Assembly: GCA_031292485.1 (NCBI GenBank)
Contig: JARLHA010000047.1
Coordinates: 1 to 64,000, forward strand
DNA length: 64,000 nucleotides
DNA from: Mucilaginibacter sp.
GTDB lineage: Bacteria; Bacteroidota; Bacteroidia; Sphingobacteriales; Sphingobacteriaceae
Reading direction: 5' to 3'
The position numbers and the translations under genes are program-made. Each line of letters opens with the position of its first letter. The stretch's first letter is position 1. The notes under the pieces were generated by a model that saw only the letters and a list, made by a program, of their open reading frames with translations, did not search any database and was not told where the DNA came from. This document shows positions 41,567 through 50,771 of this stretch, in pieces.

Positions 41567-42589
41567 ATGAGCCAGATCCTGATCATTTACACCGGAGGCA
41601 CCATTGGGATGATGAGCGACCCTGTTACCAAGGTACTCAAACCGATCAATTTTGAGCAGATTATGGATAATGTGCCTGAACTGGAAAAATTGAACTGCAA
41701 GATCCAGGTACATTCTTTTGATGAGATCATCGACTCGTCCAATATGAACCCCGCCATCTGGAGCGAGCTCGCCGGACTAATTGAAAGCAATTACGATACC
41801 GTTGATGGCTTTGTAATACTGCACGGCTCGGATACCATGGCATTTACGGCCTCGGTTTTAAGTTTTATGCTTGAGAACCTGGATAAACCCGTAATATTTA
41901 CAGGCTCACAATTACCTATCAGCGCGGTACGTACCGATGCAAAGGAAAATTTGATGACTGCCATCGAAATTGCTAAAGCCAAAAAGCACGACCGCGCACG
42001 GGTACCCGAAGTTTGTATCTATTTTGATTATAAATTATTCAGAGGGAACCGGTCGTTTAAATACAATTCATCCAAATTCGAGGCGTTCCGTTCGCCCAAT
42101 TACCCTATACTGGCCGAATCTGGCGTTCACCTTAAGTTCAGCCTCAATGATATTAAACACCCCAAGGAAGGCGCCCCGCTGATTGTCCACAAAAACCTGG
42201 TGAGCGACGTGGCTGTGCTGAAATTGTACCCCGGCATCAGCCCTAAAGTGGTGGAAACCATTTTAACCGCTGATGTGCGCGGCATTGTGATGGAAACCTT
42301 TGGCGCGGGCAATACTACCACCGACGAATGGTTTGTTACCCTGCTTAAAAACGCAATCGACAGCGGCAAAGTGATCCTTGACATCTCCCAGTGTAAAGTA
42401 GGCACCGTTGAGCTTGGCCGTTACGAAACCAGCCGCCACCTGAAAGACGTAGGCGTAGCCAATGGCTATGACATGACCTATGAATCGGCCGTTACCAAAA
42501 TGATGTTTCTGCTGGGTCAGTTTGACGACCCTAAATTAGTGAAGGAATATTTGGAGACTGATTTAAGAGGGGAAATTACGGTTTCGTAA
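41567..42589 (+). CDS. ansA: Type I (cytosolic) L-asparaginase
   Basis: 340 residues. It hydrolyses asparagine to aspartate and ammonia. YTGGTIGMM (8-16) carries the nucleophile Thr12, and HGSDTMAFTASVLSFML carries the second Thr-Asp pair. There is no signal peptide, which fits the low-affinity cytosolic AnsA type. It follows tatD on the same strand. Confidence 0.92.
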   Translation: MSQILIIYTGGTIGMMSDPVTKVLKPINFEQIMDNVPELEKLNCKIQVHSFDEIIDSSNMNPAIWSELAGLIESNYDTVDGFVILHGSDTMAFTASVLSFMLENLDKPVIFTGSQLPISAVRTDAKENLMTAIEIAKAKKHDRARVPEVCIYFDYKLFRGNRSFKYNSSKFEAFRSPNYPILAESGVHLKFSLNDIKHPKEGAPLIVHKNLVSDVAVLKLYPGISPKVVETILTADVRGIVMETFGAGNTTTDEWFVTLLKNAIDSGKVILDISQCKVGTVELGRYETSRHLKDVGVANGYDMTYESAVTKMMFLLGQFDDPKLVKEYLETDLRGEITVS

Positions 42590-43089
42590 TTGATTGACTA
42601 ATGTCGTGTCAACCATAAATTAACCAATCGTCAATCTAAAAGGTCATTGAACCCAAAAAGCACAAAAAGGGTTTACAAAGAGTTTACACATTCAACAGTT
42701 TACATTTTATAAATGACTAATAATAAGCCATTTATGTGCTTTCGCATTAAAATGGGGTTTACACTATTTTACATAACCACATCCGGATATTTTTAAGCTA
42801 TTCTGATAAAGCCTGAACGTCAATTTATTAATGACATGACACTATGTTGATTGGTAAAGTGGTTAATCAGGATATTTAAGAGGCTCCTAAAAACGATCCG
42901 GTATCGTTAACATTGACCAAACTTTATTGCCTTTTGATTCCGCAGAACTTGTTTTTTTTGGCCTTGTTAAGTTATGCGCCATTTAAGTCCTTCATAAATC
43001 TGATCATCCATGTTAAAATCTGTTAAATAAACTCGTCATTAGCTGCTACTTAACGCAAAACAGGGTATTTTTGAATATAACCCCTCGTT
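42590..43089. other. 500-bp gap with repeated GTTTACA words and a promoter element
   Basis: GTTTACA occurs at 42671, 42682, 42698 and 42757, with TTTACA again at 42768. They could be binding sites for one regulator. TATTTTTG at 43066-43073 is a full -7 match, 16 bases before the next ATG. No gene or structured RNA was recognised. Confidence 0.45.
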
Positions 43090-45531
43090 ATGTTCAAAAG
43101 CTACCTAAAACTGGCCCTGCGCAATTTGTGGAAACGCAAAACATCCACCTTTATCAATATTTTAAGCCTTTCGGTTGGGCTGGCTTCCTGTGCTTTGGTG
43201 TTCCTGTATTACCAGCACGAGCTGAGTTTTGATAAAGGATTTGATAATGCAGCGGACGTTTACCGGGTAACTTCTACTTTTAAAGATGGTAGCAAGGCGC
43301 CAACAGTCGCCCTAACCTACGCTAAATATTTAAAAAGCGAGATCCCCGAAATAGAAAAGGTGAGCCGCATGGACCCAACCAACGGGACAACTATTGTGCA
43401 GGCAACAGCCGGCGAAACGGCTACGCCCTATGCGGAAGATTCCGGCTATTGGGTTGATCCTGAATTTTTCGAGGTACTCAGCTTCCATTTTTTACAAGGC
43501 GACCGCAAAACCGCGTTTAACGCGCCCAACACGATAGTACTTTCAGCATCATTGGCAAAGAAACTTTTTGGGGGAAATTACCCGGTTGGTAAAACAATAA
43601 AAGCTGCCGGTAGTATTTACACGGTGACTGGTGTTTTTAAAGAAGATTTCCTGAACCACATCAAACCTGATTTTTTTGCCTCAAATAACAGCACCAATTT
43701 TAGGGAACAGCTTGCCGCCAATGACAACTGGGTAGTAAATGACAATTATTATACCTATGTTAAATTAAAGCATGGCAGCAACATTCAGCACGTAGTAAAC
43801 GAGCTGAACGCCTACCTACAGCGGCACGCCGGGGCACAAATGAAAGCCTACAATGATCATATAACCAATTCACTGCAACCATTACTTGATATTCACCTTT
43901 ATTCTACCAGTTTCCAGGATTACCTGGCCTACAAGCAGGGGAATATCAAATACATGTTCCTGCTGGCCACCATAGCACTTATTACCTTATTGCTGGGCTG
44001 TATCAACTATATGAATTTAACTACGGCCCAGGCTATTGGCCGCGCCCGCGAAGTAGGGGTGCGCCGGGTGATGGGGGCCGGAAAAAAATCTATCCGCTAC
44101 CAGTTTTTATTGGAGACCATAGCGGTAAGTTTTTCGGCGATGCTTGTCGCAATCGGGCTGGCGTTCCTATTTTTACCTATGTTTAACAGCCTTACCAGCC
44201 AGGCACTATCATTTTTTGATGCCGAAAACAGGTCGTTGATTTTGTGGATGATCCTCATCACATTGGTAACTGGGCTGGCGGCAGGGTTATACCCCGCCTT
44301 TTATTTATCAGCCTTTAAGCCCGTTAATGTATTAAAGGGTAAAATAAAAGATTCATCGGGTATGTTCAGCATCCGTAAAGTACTTATTGTTTCACAATTT
44401 GTCATATCAACCATTTTGATCCTTGCTACCACCGTCATATGGAACCAGTTGCATTTTATGCTGAATGCCAAAACAGGTTTCGACCAGGGCCAGCAACTGG
44501 TGCTTACCCTTAACAGCAGGGCTTCGCAAAAAAACAGCGCCATGCTGGCCGATCAGCTCCGTAAAAACGCAAACTTTAAATCGGTAACCGATGCTGCTGC
44601 GCCCCTGGTTTCCGGCGATATGAATTTGTACAAGGCCGACAAAACCATCAACGACAAGCAGATCGTTTTCCTTGATTTTGCCGATACCAACTATATCCAT
44701 ACACTTGGCCTGCAGCTGGTCGCGGGCACTAATTTCAGCCGGGAAGTATTTACCAATACCAATATGCAGGAGGACATGGAACTGCACGACTTCGGCAAAC
44801 AAATTATATTGAACGAAGAGGCTGCCAGGTTATTGGGTTTTGATCCGGCCACTGCTCCCGGCAATTATGTTTCGCACCTGCACAACGGCATAGTTTACAA
44901 TTATAAAATAGTGGGTATCGTAAAAAATTACCATTACTTTTCACTTCACGCAACTATCGGGCCTTGTGCAATTATGGGGATAAACCCTTTAAGGTGCAGC
45001 ACTATAGTGGCAAAAATTGACGGCAGCCACGCGGCGGCAGCGATTCAATATGCGGCAGCAAAATGGAAGGCGTTGAATTCTGACACGCCATTTTCTTATG
45101 GCTTTTTAGATCAAATGTTCCAGAGCGATTACGACCAGGACAGGCGAGCGCAGCAAATGAGCACCATTTTTACCTTCATTGCCATCTTCGTTTCCTGCCT
45201 GGGTTTGCTGGGGCTGGTAACTTATTCTGTTACCCAAAAAGCCCGGGAAATAGGCATCCGCAAGGTGGTTGGAGCCAGCGTAAATAACATTGTTATGCTT
45301 TTCTCGAAACAATACCTAAAACTAATACTGATTGCCAACGTCATTGCCTGGCCGTTAGCCTGGTATTTGATGAACAACTGGCTGCAGGATCTCCCTTACC
45401 GGGCGGAGATGAGCTGGTGGATGTTCGCAGTATCCTTATCCGCAGGTATCGTTATTGCATTTGCCACCATTGCTTTTAAAACCATTAAAGCGGCTATGGG
45501 AAATCCAGTGGAGAGTTTGAGAGCGGAGTGA
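43090..45531 (+). CDS. FtsX/MacB-type ABC transporter permease without ATPase
   Basis: 813 residues. Two FtsX-like modules: an N-terminal helix (INILSLSVGLASCALVFLYY), a large periplasmic MacB core, three helices with GRAREVGVRRVMGAG, and a second set ending QKAREIGIRKVVGASVNN. The partner ATPase is not next to it, which is usual for this expanded Bacteroidota family. These proteins act as mechanotransmitters or exporters for peptides, lipids or toxic compounds. The substrate is unknown. Confidence 0.85.
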   Translation: MFKSYLKLALRNLWKRKTSTFINILSLSVGLASCALVFLYYQHELSFDKGFDNAADVYRVTSTFKDGSKAPTVALTYAKYLKSEIPEIEKVSRMDPTNGTTIVQATAGETATPYAEDSGYWVDPEFFEVLSFHFLQGDRKTAFNAPNTIVLSASLAKKLFGGNYPVGKTIKAAGSIYTVTGVFKEDFLNHIKPDFFASNNSTNFREQLAANDNWVVNDNYYTYVKLKHGSNIQHVVNELNAYLQRHAGAQMKAYNDHITNSLQPLLDIHLYSTSFQDYLAYKQGNIKYMFLLATIALITLLLGCINYMNLTTAQAIGRAREVGVRRVMGAGKKSIRYQFLLETIAVSFSAMLVAIGLAFLFLPMFNSLTSQALSFFDAENRSLILWMILITLVTGLAAGLYPAFYLSAFKPVNVLKGKIKDSSGMFSIRKVLIVSQFVISTILILATTVIWNQLHFMLNAKTGFDQGQQLVLTLNSRASQKNSAMLADQLRKNANFKSVTDAAAPLVSGDMNLYKADKTINDKQIVFLDFADTNYIHTLGLQLVAGTNFSREVFTNTNMQEDMELHDFGKQIILNEEAARLLGFDPATAPGNYVSHLHNGIVYNYKIVGIVKNYHYFSLHATIGPCAIMGINPLRCSTIVAKIDGSHAAAAIQYAAAKWKALNSDTPFSYGFLDQMFQSDYDQDRRAQQMSTIFTFIAIFVSCLGLLGLVTYSVTQKAREIGIRKVVGASVNNIVMLFSKQYLKLILIANVIAWPLAWYLMNNWLQDLPYRAEMSWWMFAVSLSAGIVIAFATIAFKTIKAAMGNPVESLRAE

Positions 45532-45540
45532 ATTTTTAGG

Positions 45541-45568
45541 TGAAAGGAAAAAGGCGAAAGGTAAAAAC
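45541..45568. repeat. GAAAGG-type tandem units
   Basis: Units GTGAAAGG, AAAAAGGC, GAAAGGT follow the permease stop codon. A similar single arm (GGTGAAGG, AATAAAAGGC, GAAAGG) follows bshA at 9658-9682. Confidence 0.45.
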
Positions 45569-45615
45569 TTGGCATTAGCTTAAGGTTTAGATTATCCTTA
45601 CCAACAGAATTTTGT

Positions 45616-45623
45616 TATATTTG
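45616..45623 (+). promoter_or_regulatory. -7 element (TATATTTG) of the vapBC-like pair
   Basis: A full TAnnTTTG match 22 bases before the ATG, flanked by GTTA...TAAC (45614-45629), a possible weak operator. Confidence 0.5.
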
Positions 45624-45645
45624 TGTAACGAACAATAGATAAGTC

Positions 45646-45861
45646 ATGCTTACCACGATAAAGGGATATTATGATCATGGGCAAATAGTGCTTGAGGAAA
45701 CTCCGCCGGTAAAAACCAAAACCGACGTGATGGTGACATTTCTTACTCAGGAAACAGCAAAAAATCAATCTACCAAAAGAAAATTAGGTGGTTTAGAAGG
45801 AAAAGTCACGATACCTGATGATTTCAATGAGCCATTGGATGATCTAAAAGATTACATGTAA
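45646..45861 (+). CDS. Antitoxin of a VapBC-like pair
   Basis: 71 residues. The N-terminal TTIKGYYDHGQIVLEETPPV resembles the small beta-strand DNA-binding domain of DUF2281/AbrB-like antitoxins. The acidic C-terminus (DDFNEPLDDLKDYM) would bind the toxin. It lies two bases before a PIN toxin gene. Confidence 0.75.
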   Translation: MLTTIKGYYDHGQIVLEETPPVKTKTDVMVTFLTQETAKNQSTKRKLGGLEGKVTIPDDFNEPLDDLKDYM

Positions 45862-45863
45862 AA

Positions 45864-46259
45864 ATGAATTTACTGGTAGATACCCAAATTCTTATTTGGT
45901 CCTTCGATATCCATTCTCCGCTTTCCGAAAAACATAAAGAATTACTTGAAAACAGTTCGAACAGAATTTTAGTAAGTCAGGTCAGTCTGATGGAAATTGC
46001 TATAAAGAAAAATATAAATAAACTGCCTGACTTTGTTCCTGACATTGAAACGGTGGCCTCCCAATTATTAGCTATTGGATTTGAGCTGCTGCCCCTAAAG
46101 AATGAACATATATTTTCATACCAGAATTTACCATTATTTCAGGAACATAAAGATCCTTTTGACCGTTTCTTAATAGCCATTGCTAAAAATGAAAATCTTA
46201 CAATTGTTACTACGGACGATAAGTTTCATTTATATTCATCGTTAATACAAATAATTTAG
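45864..46259 (+). CDS. vapC: PIN-domain toxin, VapC family
   Basis: 131 residues. VapC toxins are Mg-dependent RNases that cut tRNA or rRNA. The acidic residues of the PIN active site are present: Asp6 (LLVDTQ), Glu44 (SLMEIAIK), Asp100 (DPFDRFLIA) and Asp118 (VTTDDKF). It is predicted active. It follows its antitoxin with two bases between. Confidence 0.88.
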   Translation: MNLLVDTQILIWSFDIHSPLSEKHKELLENSSNRILVSQVSLMEIAIKKNINKLPDFVPDIETVASQLLAIGFELLPLKNEHIFSYQNLPLFQEHKDPFDRFLIAIAKNENLTIVTTDDKFHLYSSLIQII

Positions 46260-46351
46260 TTTAAATGGCTACAGCCATTTAATTCGTTTCTATCCTAATA
46301 ATTACTAAGTCGCTGTTCGAGATTATCTCCGAAATTCCAAAAACCATCTCC

Positions 46352-46377
46352 GGCAGTGCGGCATTCGCTGCACTGCC
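46352..46377. repeat. Inverted repeat between vapC and the second RND gene
   Basis: GGCAGTGC (46352-46359) and GCACTGCC (46370-46377) form a perfect 8-bp stem between convergent genes. There is no T-tract on either side; it could be a weak bidirectional terminator. Confidence 0.4.
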
Positions 46378-46424
46378 ATCAACAACACTAATAGATATAA
46401 TTATAGGGGTATTAGTCAAAATCA

Positions 46425-49400
46425 TCAGATCCGGCTAACGATACCGCTTTCAACGCGTTTACGGTACGACCAGAAGAATACAATCGGAAATACAAACAGG
46501 TTAAATATGGTATTGGTGATGAGGCCGCCAATAACTACAATGGCCAGCGGTTTTGAGGCCTCGGAACCGATCCCATGCGACATGGCCGCTGGCAACAACC
46601 CAATGGCGGCCATCAACGCCGTCATTACCACCGGGCGGAGCCTGTCGGCCACCCCATCTTTTATCGCAACAGCAAATGATGTCCAGTGGGTATGGTGCCT
46701 TAATTCGGCGATATTGCTTTTAAACTTGGTGATAAGGATTACCCCATTCTGAACGCAAATACCAAACAGAGCAATAAACCCGATACCTGCCGAAATATTA
46801 AAGTTGATACCTGTAATTAACAATGCCAGAATACCGCCCATAATGGCGAACGGCACATTGTTAAGCACTAGCAATGAATCCCTGATATTGCCGAACAGGA
46901 TAAAGAGGATAAAGAAAATGATAAGCAAGCTTATCGGCACCACCTGGCTCAGCCTTTTTGTGGCGCGCTGCTGGTTTTCAAAATCCCCCGCCCATTCAAG
47001 GGAGTAGCCCTTTGGCAGGTTCAATCGTTCGTTTACCTTGTCCTGGGCTTCTTTAATGGTGCTGCCCATATCCCGGCCGCGAATAGAGAATTTAATGGCG
47101 CCGTAACGCTGGTTATGGTCACGATAAATCATGCTGATCCCCATAATTTTTTGGATCGACGATATTTCGCGGAGCGGAACAGTATTATTATTTAACGTTG
47201 GTACACGCAGGTCGCCGATAGATTCATCGTTATTCCTGAAATCTTCAGGGTAGCGGATACGCAGATCAAATTTTCGTTCGCCTTCATATATCTGTGTAAC
47301 GGCTTTGCCACCGATGGCCATCTCAATTACCGCATTTGCGTCTGAGGCGGTTACGCCGTACTGTGCCATTTTTTGCTGGTTCAGGTCGATCTGTAATTCG
47401 GGCTGACCCATATTATGCATAATGCCCAGGTCCTCAATACCCTTTACAGTTTTCAGAACGGAATCAATAACCACTTCCTTGTTTTCGATATACTTATAAT
47501 TATCGCCAAACATTTTTACCACAATAGATCCTTTAACACCGGATACCGCTTCTTCCACATTATCAGATATCGGCTGTGAAAAGTTAAGATCGATCCCCGG
47601 GAAATTCTTCAATTTCTCCTGCATCCGCTGGATCAATTGCTCCTTGGTTTCCTTTATTTTCCATTGGTCTTCAGGGTAAATATCCACATGAAATTCAATG
47701 TTATAAAAACCAGTGGCATCTGTACCATCATTTGGTCTCCCTGTTTGCGACATCACCTGCTTCACCTCAGGAAAACTTAAAAAGATCCTGCGCATCTCAT
47801 TAGCCAGCTTAACCGATTCTTTTAAGGATATGCTCAAGGGGCCGGTAGCACGCACATATATCGCGCCTTCATTTAATTCGGGTAAAAACTCGGTGCCCAA
47901 AAGGCTAAAACATCCCAGGCTGATAACCAGGGCAATAATTGCAACCGGGAAAACGATCCGGCGCCCCTTAAAGCAAAAGCCATAAAAACGTAAGGCGTTT
48001 TTAGTGATAAACTCAATAAAAACATTGTGCTTTTCCTTAACATCCTTGCGGAGCAATACGCTGGCCAATGCAGGCACAAAGGTGAATGTTAATATAACCG
48101 CACCCAGCAGGGCGAAACCCAAAGTCCAGGCTAATGGTGAAAACATTTTGCCTTCTACTTTTTCAAAACTGAATATAGGGAGTAACCCGGTGATGATGAT
48201 CAACTTGGCGAAAAATATGCCTTTACCATTTACCAAAGCGGCCCGTTTGATTAAGCCAAGCTTACTCATTTTGTTGAAAGCGGCCATGCCCACCTCTTTG
48301 GCACGCTGATCGAGGATCACAAATATGCCTTCAACCATCACTACCGCGCCATCAATAATAATCCCGAAGTCGATAGCGCCCATGGATAGCAGGTTTGCCG
48401 ACATACCTTTTAATTTGAGGCATACAAAGGCAAATAAAAGCGCCAGCGGAATGATGAGCGAAACGATGAGTGTTGTACGCCAGTCGGCCATAAAAAGAAA
48501 GACGATTACCGTAACAAAGATGATGCCTTCGGCCATGTTGTGCAATACGGTATCAGTAGCAAAATTTACAAGGTCTTCGCGGTCATAAAACGTACTGATC
48601 TTTACATCATCGGGCAAAATAGAGTGGTTAAGCTGGTATATTTTGTCTTTAAGCGCTTTTATTACTACACTGGGGTTTTCGCCCTTGCGCATTACCACAA
48701 TTCCTTCAATAACATCGGGGTCCTTGTCCCGGCCTACCTGGCCAAGCCGGGGCAATGCCGATTCAGTAACTTCGGCAACTGTTTTTACATATATTGGAGT
48801 CCCCTTAATGTTGTTGATGACAACATTTTTTATTTCGTCAATGTTATTAAGCAATCCTATGCCTCGCACAGCAAATGCCTGGCCGCCCTGGTCAATTACA
48901 TCTCCCCCAACATTCACATTACTTTTGGATACAGCATCATACAACTGCAAAGGCGTTACATTATATTGAACTGCCTTTTCCGGGTCGACGGTGATCTGGT
49001 AAGTCTTCACCTCACCGCCAAAGCTATTTACGTCGGCAACGCCCGGTACAGCGCGGATCTCGCGCTCCACCACCCAATCTTCAATGGTTTTCAGTTCGCG
49101 CGAAGATCTTTTATTACTGGTTAATGTAAACCTGTATATTTCGCCGGTAGGCCCATACGGGGGCTCGATTGAGGGGTTTACGCCATCCGGAAGGTCAGCA
49201 TCGCCGATATGGTTATTGACCTGCAAGCGCGCCGCAGGATAGTCAACATCATCATCAAACGTTATGGTAACTACTGAAAGGCCGAAGAGAGACGATGACC
49301 TTACGCTCACCTTTTTTTCTGCGGGGTTCATTGCCAGTTCAATAGGCCTGGTAACAAATTTTTCAACCTCCTCTGCGCTCCTTCCGGCCCATTGTGTAAT

Positions 49401-49556
49401 GATAACAACCGAGGTATTGGTAACATCCGGAAAGGCGTCAATACTAATGGTTTTAAAGCTTATATATCCGGCAACAGCCAATAAAGCCGTTACAAAAAAT
49501 ATGAAAAACTTATTCTTCAGCGCGAAGGCGAGTATATTTTTTATAAATCTATTCAT
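46425..49556 (-). CDS. CzcA/CusA-family heavy-metal RND efflux pump (intact)
   Basis: 1043 residues, full length. TM1 is FFIFFVTALLAVAGYISF. The porter motifs include ITQWAGRSAEEVEKFVTRPIE, and TM4 carries FGIIIDGAVVMVEG with the Asp-type proton relay. A proton-driven inner membrane pump for divalent or monovalent metals. It ends a five-gene minus-strand group: response regulator, kinase, TolC protein, adaptor, pump. Unlike the pump at 27679-30842, it is unbroken. Confidence 0.93.
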   Translation of the reverse strand: MNRFIKNILAFALKNKFFIFFVTALLAVAGYISFKTISIDAFPDVTNTSVVIITQWAGRSAEEVEKFVTRPIELAMNPAEKKVSVRSSSLFGLSVVTITFDDDVDYPAARLQVNNHIGDADLPDGVNPSIEPPYGPTGEIYRFTLTSNKRSSRELKTIEDWVVEREIRAVPGVADVNSFGGEVKTYQITVDPEKAVQYNVTPLQLYDAVSKSNVNVGGDVIDQGGQAFAVRGIGLLNNIDEIKNVVINNIKGTPIYVKTVAEVTESALPRLGQVGRDKDPDVIEGIVVMRKGENPSVVIKALKDKIYQLNHSILPDDVKISTFYDREDLVNFATDTVLHNMAEGIIFVTVIVFLFMADWRTTLIVSLIIPLALLFAFVCLKLKGMSANLLSMGAIDFGIIIDGAVVMVEGIFVILDQRAKEVGMAAFNKMSKLGLIKRAALVNGKGIFFAKLIIITGLLPIFSFEKVEGKMFSPLAWTLGFALLGAVILTFTFVPALASVLLRKDVKEKHNVFIEFITKNALRFYGFCFKGRRIVFPVAIIALVISLGCFSLLGTEFLPELNEGAIYVRATGPLSISLKESVKLANEMRRIFLSFPEVKQVMSQTGRPNDGTDATGFYNIEFHVDIYPEDQWKIKETKEQLIQRMQEKLKNFPGIDLNFSQPISDNVEEAVSGVKGSIVVKMFGDNYKYIENKEVVIDSVLKTVKGIEDLGIMHNMGQPELQIDLNQQKMAQYGVTASDANAVIEMAIGGKAVTQIYEGERKFDLRIRYPEDFRNNDESIGDLRVPTLNNNTVPLREISSIQKIMGISMIYRDHNQRYGAIKFSIRGRDMGSTIKEAQDKVNERLNLPKGYSLEWAGDFENQQRATKRLSQVVPISLLIIFFILFILFGNIRDSLLVLNNVPFAIMGGILALLITGINFNISAGIGFIALFGICVQNGVILITKFKSNIAELRHHTHWTSFAVAIKDGVADRLRPVVMTALMAAIGLLPAAMSHGIGSEASKPLAIVVIGGLITNTIFNLFVFPIVFFWSYRKRVESGIVSRI

Positions 49557-49660
49557 ATTTCGGATGTCGGATGATTTTTTATTTCGGATTTCGGATTTTC
49601 GATTTCGGATTTATAAACATGGGCAAATTCGAAATCGAACATCCTAAATCCGAAAGCACA
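49557..49660. repeat. Spacer hairpin of ATTTCGG heptamers
   Basis: The left arm has ATTTCGG, ATGTCGG, then ATTTCGG, ATTTCGG, ATTTTCG, ATTTCGG, ATTTATA in exact 7-base steps (49557-49615). The right arm (to 49658) is the complement of CTTTCGG, ATTTAGG, ATGTTCG, ATTTCGA. It fills the whole gap between the adaptor and pump genes of one operon. Confidence 0.75.
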
Positions 49661-49661
49661 A

Positions 49662-50762
49662 TTAATTTTTAAGTGATTCGTATAAATACACCTGCCTTGA
49701 GGCCACTATCCTGTCCCCGGGCTTAAGGCCATTGCTTATATAGGCTCTGTCTTCTACAGTTTTAGCCACTTTAACCGGCTGAATATGAACTTTAGCTTTT
49801 CCGTCTACCACCACAACGTAATCCCTGTCGTTATCAAAAACAAGGGTATTCCTGTTTATAAAAGGAAGCTGTTCGCCTGATTTGGCCTTGATCATGATAT
49901 TGGCAAACATCCCCGGTTTAAGTAAGTTGCCCGGATTAGTAATTTTTATACGTGCATGCATAACCTTGTTATCCGGATCGAGCATATTATCGATCTTATC
50001 AATATTGCCGTTAAATACATTATTGGGATAAGAGAGCGTAGTGATCTTTACGGGGTCGCCGGTCTGGATCTTTGAGATGTCAGATTCATAAACATTTACC
50101 AGCACATAAACGGTTGACAGATCGGCAACAGTAAAAAGGTTCTGGCTGTTGTCCGCCCTTACCTGTGTATTGCTGGTCAGGTTTTTTTCAACTAAAAAGC
50201 CCGAGATCGGTGCTTTAACTTCATACCCGGTTTCGTTGCTTTTGTTGATAGAGATAACCGCACCGGCACGTTTGCTTTCGGCAACAGCTTTCTGATAATC
50301 CGACTGTGCCTGTTCCAGGTCTTTTTGCGAAGCCAGGCCGCCTTTGTACATATCCTGGGTTGATTCAAATATCCGGCGGGTATTTCTTACATCGGCTTCT
50401 GAAGAAATGTAGTCTTTGGTATACCCCGCCATTTCGGCGCTCTTTAATATAGCCAGGGTTTGCCCTTTATGAACAGCATCTCCTAACTGCACATTTACGC
50501 CTTCGGCTACGCCGCTCACCAGCGGAAATATCTTTACCATTTTAGTTTCATCGGGGGCAATATTCCCCGTTAAAGTAATTTGTGTTAGTGCGCTCGCCTC
50601 CTGTACCGTATCAATTAGCAAACTGCCCAGAAAGCTATCGGTAACCCGGAATTTGTTGTCTTTTTCAGGCGCCTCAGCATGATGGCAGCTTTGGAAAACC
50701 ATCGCCGCAGCTATTAAAGCAGCAGCGATGGTTGTTATTTTCAAATAAGGGTACGTAGTCAT
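49662..50762 (-). CDS. RND efflux periplasmic adaptor (CzcB-like)
   Basis: 366 residues. A lipoprotein-like signal ends ALIAAAMVFQSC. A membrane-fusion protein body follows (VSGVAEGVNVQLGDAVHKGQTLAILKSAEM; VKAPISGFLVEKNL), with a long hairpin at about 115-165. It lacks the heavy-metal-binding domain seen in the other operon's adaptors. The TolC gene ends nine bases upstream. Confidence 0.87.
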   Translation of the reverse strand: MTTYPYLKITTIAAALIAAAMVFQSCHHAEAPEKDNKFRVTDSFLGSLLIDTVQEASALTQITLTGNIAPDETKMVKIFPLVSGVAEGVNVQLGDAVHKGQTLAILKSAEMAGYTKDYISSEADVRNTRRIFESTQDMYKGGLASQKDLEQAQSDYQKAVAESKRAGAVISINKSNETGYEVKAPISGFLVEKNLTSNTQVRADNSQNLFTVADLSTVYVLVNVYESDISKIQTGDPVKITTLSYPNNVFNGNIDKIDNMLDPDNKVMHARIKITNPGNLLKPGMFANIMIKAKSGEQLPFINRNTLVFDNDRDYVVVVDGKAKVHIQPVKVAKTVEDRAYISNGLKPGDRIVASRQVYLYESLKN

Positions 50763-50771
50763 GTTGGTGGT

